From JACDQM01 sp044373315 (GTDB taxonomy: Bacteria > Pseudomonadota > Gammaproteobacteria > Burkholderiales > Burkholderiaceae_C): a stretch of DNA of 60,647 nucleotides. The notes under the pieces are model-generated. The model saw only the letters and a program-made list of their open reading frames with translations. It had not been told where the DNA came from and made no database searches. The stretch lies in the NCBI RefSeq assembly GCF_044373315.1, contig NZ_JBILQK010000015.1:1-60647 (forward strand), read 5' to 3'. The translations under genes and the position numbers were made by a program. This document shows, piece by piece, positions 25,730 through 36,526 of this stretch; the first letter of the stretch is position 1, and every line of letters starts with the position of its first letter.

Positions 25730-27016
25730 TTAGCGGCTGGCCGCAGCCGATGCGGCAGCGGGCGCTGAGGCACCCGGCGTCCATGGCACCGGCTTGACCG
25801 GCGCCCCGGGCACGAACATCTTCTGGAAGCCGTCGGCGATCACCTGCTCACCCGGCTTCAGTCCGTCCAGCACGACCCAGAAGGCACCGTCCTTGTTGAC
25901 CTGCGCCGAACCCAGGCGCACCTGGCGCGTCTGCGGCTTGCCATCCTGACCGACCACCAGCACGGTGTCCCCCGTGTTGCTGCGCTTCACCGCCTGCTGC
26001 GGCAACAGCATCGCCGACGGCAGCTCGGCCTGCACCAGGCGCACGCGCACATACTGGCCAGGCAACAACTGCCCCTGCTCGTTCGGCACCTCGGCACGCA
26101 AGGTCACCTGGCCCGAGCTGGCGTCAACGCTCAGATCGGTGAACAGCAGGCGGCCCGGCTTGGCCAGCTCGCTACCGTCGTCCAGAACGACGCGCACCTG
26201 GGCCGCCTGGCTGGCGCCATTGCCACCAAACGCGCGCAGCTGGCCTTGGCTCAGTGCGCGGCGCAGCTGCTGCACCTCGTTGGCGGACTGGGTGAAGTTC
26301 ACATAGACCGAGGTGGTTTGCTGGATCAGCGCCAGCTGCGTGGCCTCGGCAGCGCTGACCAGCGCGCCCTCGGTCACCAGCGCGCGGCCGATGCGCCCGC
26401 TGATCGGCGCACGCACGGCGGCGTAATCCAGATTCAGTCGCGCGGTGGTCACGGCGGCCCTGGCGGCTACGACATCGGCTTCCGCCTGCTTGGCAGCTGC
26501 AAGAGAAACAAGATAGTCCTGCTGGCTGATGGCCTTGGCGTCGGCCAGGGGCTTGTTGCGCTCAGCCAGCGGCGCGGCCTGGCTCAGGTTGGCTTGTGCT
26601 TTGGCCAGTTGGGCCAGCGCACTGTCCAGCGTGGCTTGGTATGGGGCGGGGTCGATCTGGAACAGCATCTGCCCGGCCTTGACCTCGCTGCCCTCGGTGA
26701 ATAGGCGCTTGAGCACCACACCATTGACGCGCGCCCGCACCTGGGCACTGCGAACGGCCTCAACGCGGCCCGGCAGTTCAGTCTGCAGCGGCACGGCCTG
26801 CTGCGCGACAGTGACCACGCCGACCGCAGGCGGCGGCATGCCACCGGGCGAGCTGGCAGGCGGCGCCCCTTCCTTGGAGCACGCAACCAGCAAGGACGCG
26901 ATCGCGACGCTCAGCGGTGCCAGGTACAGCAGGCGGGCCTGCCAGCGTTGGGCGGGCCGCTGCGCCGCCGTCGATGAGGGTTGAGAAGAAGTCTTCACGG
27001 AGCAGGCTTTCGTCAT
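25730..27016 (-). CDS. RND efflux periplasmic adaptor (AcrA/MexA family lipoprotein)
   Basis: Membrane-fusion protein of the tripartite pump, 428 residues. A signal anchor LLYLAPLSVAIASLLVAC ends in a lipobox-like LVAC. The lipoyl half-domains (VRARVNGVVLKRLF and LNLDYAAVRAPISGRIG), the helical hairpin and the beta-barrel part (SVDASSGQVTLRAEVPN) are in order. The open frame continues upstream across the repressor gene to 27643, but that part is antisense; the ATG at 27016 gives a normal length and signal peptide. The ribosome binding site is weak. First gene of the operon, divergent from the TetR-family gene. Confidence 0.92.
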   Translation of the reverse strand: MTKACSVKTSSQPSSTAAQRPAQRWQARLLYLAPLSVAIASLLVACSKEGAPPASSPGGMPPPAVGVVTVAQQAVPLQTELPGRVEAVRSAQVRARVNGVVLKRLFTEGSEVKAGQMLFQIDPAPYQATLDSALAQLAKAQANLSQAAPLAERNKPLADAKAISQQDYLVSLAAAKQAEADVVAARAAVTTARLNLDYAAVRAPISGRIGRALVTEGALVSAAEATQLALIQQTTSVYVNFTQSANEVQQLRRALSQGQLRAFGGNGASQAAQVRVVLDDGSELAKPGRLLFTDLSVDASSGQVTLRAEVPNEQGQLLPGQYVRVRLVQAELPSAMLLPQQAVKRSNTGDTVLVVGQDGKPQTRQVRLGSAQVNKDGAFWVVLDGLKPGEQVIADGFQKMFVPGAPVKPVPWTPGASAPAAASAAASR

Positions 27017-27125
27017 CGGTGCGTGCGCAGCCCGGACGGGAAACGACGCGTTTGCAAATTTGGAACCACCGCAATGTGCACCCCGGGGCGCAGCATGCAG
27101 CAGCTCGGCACAGGGCCCCAGCATA

Positions 27126-27149
27126 TACATACATTCACGGATGTATGTG
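27126..27149. promoter_or_regulatory. AcrR-type operator
   Basis: Perfect 8-bp arms ACATACAT (27127-27134) and ATGTATGT (27141-27148) with a 6-base spacer, between the divergent repressor and efflux genes. Arms and spacing match the E. coli AcrR operator as remembered (TACATACAT, spacer, ATGTATGTA). It lies 24 bases before the repressor start, well placed to control both promoters. Confidence 0.85.
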
Positions 27150-27172
27150 GTTTGGCGTAGAATGCCCCCATC

Positions 27173-27901
27173 ATGGTCAGAAAAACCAAACAAGAAGCCC
27201 AGGAGACCCGCGAGCGCATCCTCGATGCCGCGGAGCGGCTGTTCCACAGCCAAGGCGTGTCGCAAACCTCGCTGCAGGACATCGCGGCCGAGGCCGAGGT
27301 GACGCGGGGCGCGATCTACTGGCACTTCAAGGACAAGGTCGAGGTCTTCAACGCGATGATGGATCGCGCCACTATGCCGCTTGAAGAGGGCATGAATCCA
27401 GTCCGGGAGGACGGACGAGACGCGGCCGCGGCCGCGGCGTTGACGCTGGCAGAGTTGCGCTGGGGCTTGATCAACGTCTTTCACTCGACGATGTACAACC
27501 TGCGCACCCGTCGCGCCTTTGAAATCGTCAAGCACAAAGTCGAGTTCGCAGGCGAGTTGCACAGCCTGAAACAGCGCCAGCTGGACGCCCACCTGCGCTG
27601 GCGCGGAGAAAACCGCGCCTGCTTCGAGCAGGCCATCCGCCAAGGCCAGCTGCTCGCGGACACGAACGCCGAGCGAGCCGCCATCACCTTGGTCGCCTTG
27701 GTCGGCGGCTTGATCGATGAGTGGGTGATGGCACCGGACAGCTTCAACCTGCTCGAGGTGGGTCAGACTGCCGTCGAAGACTATCTGGCCTGCCTAGGCG
27801 GGCCGGGACAGCCCAAGCTGCCGCCCTTGAGCGACGCCGAACGGGCGAGGCTGGGCCAGGTCGCGGTGTGCCCGCTGCGGCCACGACCTGCCGAAGACTG
27901 A
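27173..27901 (+). CDS. TetR/AcrR-family repressor of the RND efflux operon
   Basis: A 242-residue TetR-family regulator. The N-terminal helix-turn-helix spans residues 9-55: RERILDAAERLFHSQGV, TSLQDIAAEAEVTRGAIYWH and FKDKVEVF. The C-terminal ligand domain is AcrR-like (LEEGMNPV, FHSTMYNLRTRRAFEIV). Divergence from the efflux adaptor gene and the AcrR-type palindrome between them point to local repression relieved by pump substrates. The start has a poor ribosome binding site, but the domain begins here as expected. Confidence 0.93.
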   Translation: MVRKTKQEAQETRERILDAAERLFHSQGVSQTSLQDIAAEAEVTRGAIYWHFKDKVEVFNAMMDRATMPLEEGMNPVREDGRDAAAAAALTLAELRWGLINVFHSTMYNLRTRRAFEIVKHKVEFAGELHSLKQRQLDAHLRWRGENRACFEQAIRQGQLLADTNAERAAITLVALVGGLIDEWVMAPDSFNLLEVGQTAVEDYLACLGGPGQPKLPPLSDAERARLGQVAVCPLRPRPAED

Positions 27902-28023
27902 GCGAGCGGCGCCAACTCAGCCACACGGAAGGCCCTGCGATTCGCCGGGCGATGAGCAGGATCGATGAAGGCCGGGGACAATACGCAATTGCCTGCATCG
28001 CGGGCCCATCGAGAAGCATTGCC

Positions 28024-30396
<2,373 letters not shown>

Positions 30397-30411
30397 TCCT
30401 GCGCCGCGCGC

Positions 30412-30708
30412 TCAGCGCAGCGCTTGCCGGATCAAGCGGGCCCAACGCAGCGCACTGAGCGCCAGGCCCGTCCAGCGCAGGGCACGCGCCGGACGGCGCA
30501 GCAACAGCGCCAGCGCCAAGGCCGGCGCCAGCCGCAGCGGCGCCGGCATCGCCTGCATCCAGGCCCATGCGCCCAAGCCGCGCTCACCCCAGCGCAGAAC
30601 CGGACGGAAAGCCTGCACATCGTCGACGATGGCCGCACGCAACTCGGCGCTGCGCAGCCGCAGCGCCAGCTGCCGCTGACGCACCCGCGCTTGCTCGGCC
30701 CTGAACAT
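30412..30708 (-). CDS. YqjK-like small protein
   Basis: A 98-residue basic protein with a helical N-terminal half (MFRAEQARVRQRQLALRLRS) and a hydrophobic segment LAPALALALLLRRP. Size, composition and place directly after a YqjE-like gene match the yqjK position in the E. coli yqjD-yqjE-yqjK cluster; the sequence itself is weakly conserved. Its ATG shares one base with the stop of the upstream gene (TGATG), so translation is probably coupled. Confidence 0.65.
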   Translation of the reverse strand: MFRAEQARVRQRQLALRLRSAELRAAIVDDVQAFRPVLRWGERGLGAWAWMQAMPAPLRLAPALALALLLRRPARALRWTGLALSALRWARLIRQALR

Positions 30709-31094
30709 CAACGTTGCTCCATGGCGTCGCGATCCCGCTGAAACTCGGCCAGACTGGTGGCGAACAGGCCGCCAGGCGCACTCATGTCCGCCTGCACGCG
30801 CCGCCACAAGAGCCACGCACCCAGGCCGAAGCCACAGGCAAGCAGCAGCGCCGCCAACCAACGCCAGGCCTCCGGGCAAATCAGCAACACAGTGACGCTG
30901 AGCATCAGCAAGCCAGCACCCAGCATCAGCACGACCACAAGAACACCCAGCAAAGCCTGGGTGAGGCGTAGCTTCTCAGCCTCCAACTCGGTGCCCAGCA
31001 GCGTCAGTCGCAGCTGCAGCAATTCCAGCCCATGGCTGCCCAATCGTTGCAAGGCAGCGAGCAGGCCCGCAGGCGCCGACTCTTGATCACTCAT
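30708..31094 (-). CDS. YqjE-like (phage holin superfamily, DUF1469) membrane protein
   Basis: A 128-residue inner-membrane protein. A helical N-terminus (LQRLGSHGLELLQLRLTLLG) leads to two membrane segments, LLGVLVVVLMLGAGLLMLSV and WLAALLLACGFGLGAWLLW, then a short cytoplasmic tail. This is the usual YqjE layout; the function is unknown. ATG 31094 with AAGGAG about 10 bases upstream is preferred to the longer frame at 31154. The following yqjK-like gene overlaps its stop. Confidence 0.75.
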   Translation of the reverse strand: MSDQESAPAGLLAALQRLGSHGLELLQLRLTLLGTELEAEKLRLTQALLGVLVVVLMLGAGLLMLSVTVLLICPEAWRWLAALLLACGFGLGAWLLWRRVQADMSAPGGLFATSLAEFQRDRDAMEQR

Positions 31095-31246
31095 AAGGTC
31101 CTTCTCCTTGCCCCACAGCTTACTCCCGGCACGCTGCTTTCGCCGACGCGGCACGCCCGAGCACGCCTGTCAATGTTTGCATGTCAGGGTTTTCTGTCGC
31201 TTCTTTGAGCCCTGAGCTGAGGCAAACTTGATGCATATTGCAAAGT

Positions 31247-33607
31247 ATGCAGGCGCCTCCCAACAGAACCACCGCGACAGCGGCGACACCCCAACAGCCG
31301 GTGCCCGTCGTTGGAGGCGCGTCTCCACTGGCGCCTGCGGCAGGACTGGATCGATTCATGCAACAGATCAGCGCACAAGCTGCCGCGCAGGACCATGACG
31401 CCGACTTGATCGAGTTCCTGGATGGGCCCGACGAAGCCGAAGAAGGTACCGTCGTCACCGAGCCGCCCTGGCGCATCCTGATCGTCGATGACGACGCCGA
31501 CGTGCACAAGGCGACCGAGCTTGCCATGCAAGGCCTGCGCGTCGAGGGACGGCCACTGGCCTTCTTGCACGCCAGCTCCGCCGCCGAGGCCCGCACCTTG
31601 CTGCGCACCGAACGCGATCTGGCCGTGGCGCTGCTGGACGTGGTGATGGAGTCCGAGGATGCCGGCTTGCGGCTGGTGCGTTATATCCGAGAGAACCTTC
31701 AGCAACATGCCATCCGCATCGTGCTGCGCACCGGCCAGCCTGGCTATGCACCTGAGATCGAGACGGTGCAGGCCTATGACATCAACGACTACAAGACCAA
31801 GTCCGAGCTGACCCGCACGCGGCTCTACACGGTGCTGACCGCGGCCATCCGCTCCTACAAGCAGATCTGCGCACTGGAGTCGAACCGCCAGGGCCTGGAG
31901 CTGATCGTCGAGGGCAGTGCCGAACTGAGCCGGCTGCGCGGCCTGCAACGCTTCGCCGAGGGCGTGGTGACCCAGCTCTGCGCACTGCTGGGCATGCTGC
32001 CGGAAGGCCTGGTCTGCGCTCAAGGCGCACATGGCGAAGGCGCGGGGCTGGAGGGCGCCCGCATCGTGGCGGCTGCCGGCCAGTTCAGCAGCCTGATCGA
32101 CACGCCGCTGTCTGCCGTACAGCTGCCGCATGTGCGCGAGCGCCTGCAACGCTGCCTTGAGCTCAAGCAACACGTGCTGGACGATGGCAACTGCCTGTAC
32201 TTCGGGCTGTCCAACGGTCGCTCCATTGCCGCACTGGTCGATGCCGGGCGTCCGCTGACCCCGGTCGACCTGCAGCTCTTGCGCGCCTTCTGCTCCAACA
32301 TCGCGGTCGGCTTCGAGAACGTGCTCCTCTACAGCCAGTTGCTCGACCAAGCCTACAACGACCAGCTGCTGCGCCTGCCCAATCGCTTGCGCTTCATCGA
32401 GTTGCTGGATCAGAACCTTAAAGACCCCGAAGGCGTCACCTTGGCGCTGATCGATCTGGACGATTTCTCCGACATCAACGACGCTTTCGGCCATGGCTTC
32501 GGCGATCAGGTGCTTCAGGCCGTGGTCCATCGGCTGGGCACCCAGCTCGGTTTTCACACCTCGATGGCGCGCGTTGCAGCGGATGTGTTCGGTCTCATCG
32601 GCCCGGACGCACTGGTCAATGCCGACACCATTCCGGCCGTCTTCGTCGAGCCTTTCGATGTGGCCGGTGAACGTCTGCAGCTCTCAGCCACCACCGGCTT
32701 GGTGCGCCTGGGCGACTCCTCATCCATTGGCTCAGAACTGCTGCTGGACGCGCAGATCGCCCTCAAGCGTGCCAAGCAGAAACACCGTGGCGCGTCCGAG
32801 TACTTTTCCCCGGCCATGGGCACCGATGCACGCGAGCGCTTCAAGCTGCTCAAGGGGCTGCGGGCCGGCTTTGAAGAGCAGCGTCTGTTCGTCGTCTATC
32901 AGCCCCAGGTGGAACTCGCCAGCGGGACGGCGATCGGCGCCGAGGCCCTGCTGCGCTGGCGGCGCGAGGACGGCAGCTTCGTGCCGCCCGACCAGTTCAT
33001 CCCCTTGGCCGAGCAGTCGGGTTTGATCATCAGCATTGGCGAATTCGTGCTGCGCACCGCCTGCTTCCAGCTCAAGCGCATGGAGCAGGCTGGTTGGCCG
33101 GACTTCCGCGTCTGCGTGAACATTTCGCTTGCGCAGTTCCGTCACATCGGCTTCATCGACAGCCTGACAGCCGCCCTGCGGGATACCGAGGTCAACCCGG
33201 TCAATCTCGAACTGGAGATCACTGAATCCATGGCGATGGAGGACACCGAACTGGTGCTGCATCTGCTGGCAGACATCAAGCGCACCGGCGTGACGGTGGC
33301 CATTGATGACTTCGGCACCGGCTTCTCCAGCCTGAGCCATCTGCGTCAGCTTGATGTGGAGCGCCTCAAGATCGACCGTGCGTTTGTGCATGAAGCGCAG
33401 ACCTCCAGCGCCGGCCTGACCATCGCGCAGATGGTGATCAACCTGGGCCGCGGCCTGGGCCTGCGGGTCATCGCGGAAGGCGTGGAGACCGAAGAACAAC
33501 GCCAGCAATTGCTGGCGCTGGGTTGCCATGAAGGACAGGGCTGGCTGTTCGCCAAGCCCATGCAGGCCGATCAGCTCGAACGCTGGATGCAGGACACCCG
33601 CAACTGA
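31247..33607 (+). CDS. Response regulator with DUF3369, degenerate GGDEF and intact EAL domain (c-di-GMP phosphodiesterase)
   Basis: A 786-residue cytoplasmic protein. Order: a disordered lead (1-70), a receiver-like domain with ILIVDDDADVHKATELAMQG and LLDVVMESEDAG (about 75-200), a DUF3369 region (about 210-350), a GGDEF domain (about 370-520) and an EAL domain (about 535-780). The GGDEF loop reads RVAADVFGLIG, so cyclase activity is not expected. The EAL domain keeps GAEALLRWR, LEITESMAME, AIDDFGTGFSSLSHL and IAEGVETEEQ, all needed for c-di-GMP hydrolysis. The start may be ATG 31247 or TTG 31238; neither has a good ribosome binding site. The gene sits between, and opposite to, yqjD-like and yqjE-like genes. 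Confidence 0.92.
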   Translation: MQAPPNRTTATAATPQQPVPVVGGASPLAPAAGLDRFMQQISAQAAAQDHDADLIEFLDGPDEAEEGTVVTEPPWRILIVDDDADVHKATELAMQGLRVEGRPLAFLHASSAAEARTLLRTERDLAVALLDVVMESEDAGLRLVRYIRENLQQHAIRIVLRTGQPGYAPEIETVQAYDINDYKTKSELTRTRLYTVLTAAIRSYKQICALESNRQGLELIVEGSAELSRLRGLQRFAEGVVTQLCALLGMLPEGLVCAQGAHGEGAGLEGARIVAAAGQFSSLIDTPLSAVQLPHVRERLQRCLELKQHVLDDGNCLYFGLSNGRSIAALVDAGRPLTPVDLQLLRAFCSNIAVGFENVLLYSQLLDQAYNDQLLRLPNRLRFIELLDQNLKDPEGVTLALIDLDDFSDINDAFGHGFGDQVLQAVVHRLGTQLGFHTSMARVAADVFGLIGPDALVNADTIPAVFVEPFDVAGERLQLSATTGLVRLGDSSSIGSELLLDAQIALKRAKQKHRGASEYFSPAMGTDARERFKLLKGLRAGFEEQRLFVVYQPQVELASGTAIGAEALLRWRREDGSFVPPDQFIPLAEQSGLIISIGEFVLRTACFQLKRMEQAGWPDFRVCVNISLAQFRHIGFIDSLTAALRDTEVNPVNLELEITESMAMEDTELVLHLLADIKRTGVTVAIDDFGTGFSSLSHLRQLDVERLKIDRAFVHEAQTSSAGLTIAQMVINLGRGLGLRVIAEGVETEEQRQQLLALGCHEGQGWLFAKPMQADQLERWMQDTRN

Positions 33608-33631
33608 GCGCAGGCGGGGCGCCTGCGCTCA
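33605..33631. terminator. Bidirectional hairpin between convergent genes
   Basis: A perfect 12-bp stem (TGAGCGCAGGCG and its complement) with a GGG loop starts within the stop codon of the EAL gene and ends 10 bases before the stop of the yqjD-like gene. No T tract follows, but position and strength suggest a two-way transcript end. Confidence 0.65.
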
Positions 33632-33640
33632 GCACTCTCT

Positions 33641-33949
33641 TCAGCGGCGACCGATCAACAGGCCCAGCAGCAGGCCCACGCCAGCGGCCACGCCAATCGA
33701 CTGCCAGGGGTTCTCGTGGACATAGGCATCGGTGGCCCGGCCCGCGGCCTTGGCCTTTTCCAGCGCCGCCTCCTCGATGTCGACCAGATTGCGTCGGGCG
33801 CGCTCCAGGCTGGCCTTGATGCGCTGGCGTACCTCGTCAGCCCCTTCGCCGGCCTGGCCCGCCGTGGCCTTCAACAGCGCTTCCGCCTCGGCAACGACGG
33901 CCTGCAGATCACTGACCAGGCGCTGCTTGTGAACTTCGGGATTGGACAT
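33641..33949 (-). CDS. YqjD/ElaB-like (DUF883) membrane-anchored protein
   Basis: A 102-residue protein of the ElaB/YqjD/DUF883 family. Long amphipathic helices (LVSDLQAVVAEAEALLKATA, VRQRIKASLERARRNL) are followed by HENPWQSIGVAAGVGLLLGL and a final IGRR, a C-terminal inner-membrane anchor. E. coli YqjD is reported to bind ribosomes in stationary phase; the role here is only suggested by family. AAGGAGGT lies 7 bases before the ATG. In E. coli it adjoins yqjE and yqjK; here a c-di-GMP gene separates them. Confidence 0.88.
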   Translation of the reverse strand: MSNPEVHKQRLVSDLQAVVAEAEALLKATAGQAGEGADEVRQRIKASLERARRNLVDIEEAALEKAKAAGRATDAYVHENPWQSIGVAAGVGLLLGLLIGRR

Positions 33950-34026
33950 GCATTACCTCCTTGTAGTTGCAGACGCCACCATACTGCGTTTCACATGCGT
34001 TTGTCTGCCTCAGGTCATGCCGAAGT

Positions 34027-35139
34027 TCAGAGCAGGCTGTCGGCCGGCACATAGGCATAACCCAGAGACTGGGCCACCGCCTCGTAGCAGACCTTGCCAA
34101 GCGCCACATTGAGGCCGGCCTTCAGGTGCATGCTGTCCTTCAGCGCCTGGCGCCAGCCCTTGTCAGCCAGCGCCAGCGCGTGGCCGATGGTGGCGTTGTT
34201 GAGCGCAAAGGTCGAGGTGCGCGCCACCGCACCCGGCATGTTGGCCACGCAGTAATGCACCACGCCGTCGACGACGAAAGTCGGCTCGGCATGGGTGGTG
34301 GCGTGCGAGGTCTCGAAACAGCCGCCCTGGTCGATGGCGACATCCACCACCACCGCGCCCTTGCGCATGCGTGACACCATCTGGCGCGTCACCAACTTGG
34401 GCGCCGCAGCGCCGGGAATCAGCACCCCGCCAATCACCAGATCGGCCGCCAGCACCGCCTCCTCCAAGGCATGGGCGCTGGAGTACAGGGTGCTGATCCG
34501 GTTGCCGTAGACCAGATCCAGCTGCCGCAGGCGATCCACGTTTTTGTCCAGCACCGTCACCCGGGCCCCCATGCCCACCGCCATCTGCAAGGCATGCGTG
34601 CCGACCACGCCGGCGCCGATCACCACCACATGTGCCGGGGCCACGCCGGGCACGCCGCCCAGCAGCACGCCCATGCCGCCCTTGCTCTTCTCCAGATGCG
34701 CCGCACCGGCCTGGATGGACATGCGGCCGGCCACCTCGCTCATCGGTGCCAGCAGCGGCAGGCCGCCGCCCGGGCCGGTGATGGTTTCGTAGGCGATGCA
34801 GACCGCGCCGCTCTTAACCAGCGCGGCGGTCTGTTCAGGGTCCGGCGCCAGGTGCAGATAGGTGTAGAGGATCTGGCCTTCGCGCAGCATCGCGCATTCC
34901 TGCGCCTGCGGCTCCTTGACCTTGACGATCATCTCGCTGCGCGCAAACACCGTGGCAGCGTCCGGCGCGATCTCCGCGCCCGCCGCCACATACTGCTCAT
35001 CACTCAGGCCTATGGCAGCGCCGGCGCCGCTCTGCACCATCAGCTGATGGCCGTGCTGTACCAGCTCATGCACGCTGGCCGGCGTCAGGCCGACGCGGTA
35101 CTCGTGGTTCTTGATTTCCTTGGGGCATCCGATACGCAT
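34027..35139 (-). CDS. ald: Alanine dehydrogenase
   Basis: NAD-dependent L-alanine dehydrogenase (alanine to pyruvate plus ammonia), 370 residues, the family length. The start MRIGCPKEIKNHEYRVGLTP is the classic N-terminus with the substrate-binding Arg15 region; EPQAQECAML supplies the catalytic Lys/His area around KVKEPQ. The NAD fold is VVVIGAGVVGTHALQMAVGMGA, and VDVAIDQGGCFETSHATTH is a further signature. The frame starts at 35151, but GGAGA lies just before ATG 35139, which is used. Divergent from the phosphofructokinase gene with about 150 bases between; Lrp-type control is common for ald but no clear site was found. Confidence 0.95.
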   Translation of the reverse strand: MRIGCPKEIKNHEYRVGLTPASVHELVQHGHQLMVQSGAGAAIGLSDEQYVAAGAEIAPDAATVFARSEMIVKVKEPQAQECAMLREGQILYTYLHLAPDPEQTAALVKSGAVCIAYETITGPGGGLPLLAPMSEVAGRMSIQAGAAHLEKSKGGMGVLLGGVPGVAPAHVVVIGAGVVGTHALQMAVGMGARVTVLDKNVDRLRQLDLVYGNRISTLYSSAHALEEAVLAADLVIGGVLIPGAAAPKLVTRQMVSRMRKGAVVVDVAIDQGGCFETSHATTHAEPTFVVDGVVHYCVANMPGAVARTSTFALNNATIGHALALADKGWRQALKDSMHLKAGLNVALGKVCYEAVAQSLGYAYVPADSLL

Positions 35140-35289
35140 GCTTGTCTCCATCTGTTGTGGTGTGTGGCTGGGTTGTACTGCCGGCCCAGCCCGCTTGTGA
35201 AGCGAGATTCAAATCATTTCAGGCGCATAAGCGGCGCTAATCCGCTGGCGGCCGGGCCACAATCACACGCAATCCTCGCAACAGGAGCC

Positions 35290-36513
35290 ATGACCGTGAA
35301 CGCAGCCAAGATCCTCATCGCCCAAGGCGGCGGCCCCACGGCCGTGATCAACCAGTCCCTGGTCGGCGTGGTGCTGGAAGCGCGCCGCCATCGGCAGGTG
35401 CAAAGCGTCTACGGCGCGCGCCACGGCATGCGCGGCATCGTCGGCGAAGACTTCGTCGACCTGACGCAGGAGACCAGCCACAACCTGGAGCTGGTGGCGC
35501 AGACGCCCTCCTCCGCGCTGGGCTCCACGCGCGACAAGCCTGACACCGCCTACTGCCACCGCATCTTCACCGTGCTCCAGGCGCATGGCATCACGCACTT
35601 TTTCAATATCGGCGGCAATGACTCCTCGGACGCGCTGCGCATCGTTGCCGACGAGGCCCGCGCCGCCGGCTATCCGCTGCGCTGCATCCACATTCCCAAG
35701 ACCATCGACAACGACCTGGTCTGCAACGACCACACGCCGGGCTTCCCCTCGGCCGCACGCTTCGTGGCCCAGGCCTTTGCCGGCGCCAACCTGGACAACG
35801 CCGCGCTGCCCGGCGTCTATCTGGGCGTGGTGATGGGCCGCCATGCCGGCTTCCTGACCGCTGCGTCGGCGCTGGGCAAGAAGTTCGCCGATGACGGCCC
35901 GCACCTGATCTATCTGCCCGAGCGGGTGTTCGAGCTGGAGCGCTTCCTGGCCGATGTGAAGGCTATCTATGAGCGTCACGGCCGCTGCGTCATCGCCGTG
36001 TCCGAAGGCATCCACGATGCGTCGGGCCAGGCCATCGCCGCGCAGCTCGCCAAGGACCTGGAGCTCGATGCGCATGGCAATGTGCAGCTCTCCGGCAATG
36101 GCGCGCTGGCCGATCTGCTGTGCGAGGAGATCAAGACCCGGCTCAAGATCAAGCGCGTGCGCGGCGACACCTTCGGCTATCTTCAGCGCAGCTTCATCGG
36201 CTGCGTGTCCGATGTGGACCAGCGCGAAGCGCGCGAGGTCGGCGAGAAAGCCGTGCAATTCGCCTTCCATGGCGACCGCGATGGCTCGGTGGCGATCAAA
36301 CGCAGCGGCTTCTATTCAGTCGACTACGAGTTGCTACCCCTTGAGATGGTGGCCGGCAAGACTCGGGTGATGGAAGACGAGTTCATCGCCGCCAGCGGCA
36401 CCGATGTGACCGACGCCTTCCGTCTTTACCTGCGCCCGCTGCTCGGCTCGGGCATGCCGGACGCCTTCCGCCTGCGACCCAACCCGGTCGCCAAGGTGCT
36501 CGGCAAGGGCTGA
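35290..36513 (+). CDS. pfp: Pyrophosphate-dependent phosphofructokinase
   Basis: Interconverts fructose 6-phosphate and fructose 1,6-bisphosphate in glycolysis, 407 residues. The donor-site residues favour PPi rather than ATP: NIGGNDSSDA has Asp where ATP enzymes have Gly, and IPKTIDNDL has Lys in place of Gly. GVVMGRHAGFLTAASAL holds the substrate-binding MGR motif. The frame runs upstream through the antisense of ald; ATG 35290 follows AGGAG closely, and GTG 35296 in the same frame has better spacing, so the start is uncertain by two codons. The reversible PPi enzyme would serve both glycolysis and gluconeogenesis. Confidence 0.92.
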   Translation: MTVNAAKILIAQGGGPTAVINQSLVGVVLEARRHRQVQSVYGARHGMRGIVGEDFVDLTQETSHNLELVAQTPSSALGSTRDKPDTAYCHRIFTVLQAHGITHFFNIGGNDSSDALRIVADEARAAGYPLRCIHIPKTIDNDLVCNDHTPGFPSAARFVAQAFAGANLDNAALPGVYLGVVMGRHAGFLTAASALGKKFADDGPHLIYLPERVFELERFLADVKAIYERHGRCVIAVSEGIHDASGQAIAAQLAKDLELDAHGNVQLSGNGALADLLCEEIKTRLKIKRVRGDTFGYLQRSFIGCVSDVDQREAREVGEKAVQFAFHGDRDGSVAIKRSGFYSVDYELLPLEMVAGKTRVMEDEFIAASGTDVTDAFRLYLRPLLGSGMPDAFRLRPNPVAKVLGKG

Positions 36514-36526
36514 GCTGCTGCGCGAG

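Noticed and set aside
23408..25768. 786-codon plus-strand open frame opposite the RND pump gene
   Set aside because: Its His/Gln/Asp-rich low-complexity product is typical of antisense reading in high-GC DNA; the minus strand encodes a full AcrB-type pump.
25730..27643. 637-residue version of the efflux adaptor
   Set aside because: The first 209 codons are antisense to the TetR gene; the lipoprotein signal starts at 27016.
34471..36513. 680-residue version of phosphofructokinase
   Set aside because: The upstream part is antisense to alanine dehydrogenase; the enzyme begins at 35290 after a ribosome binding site.
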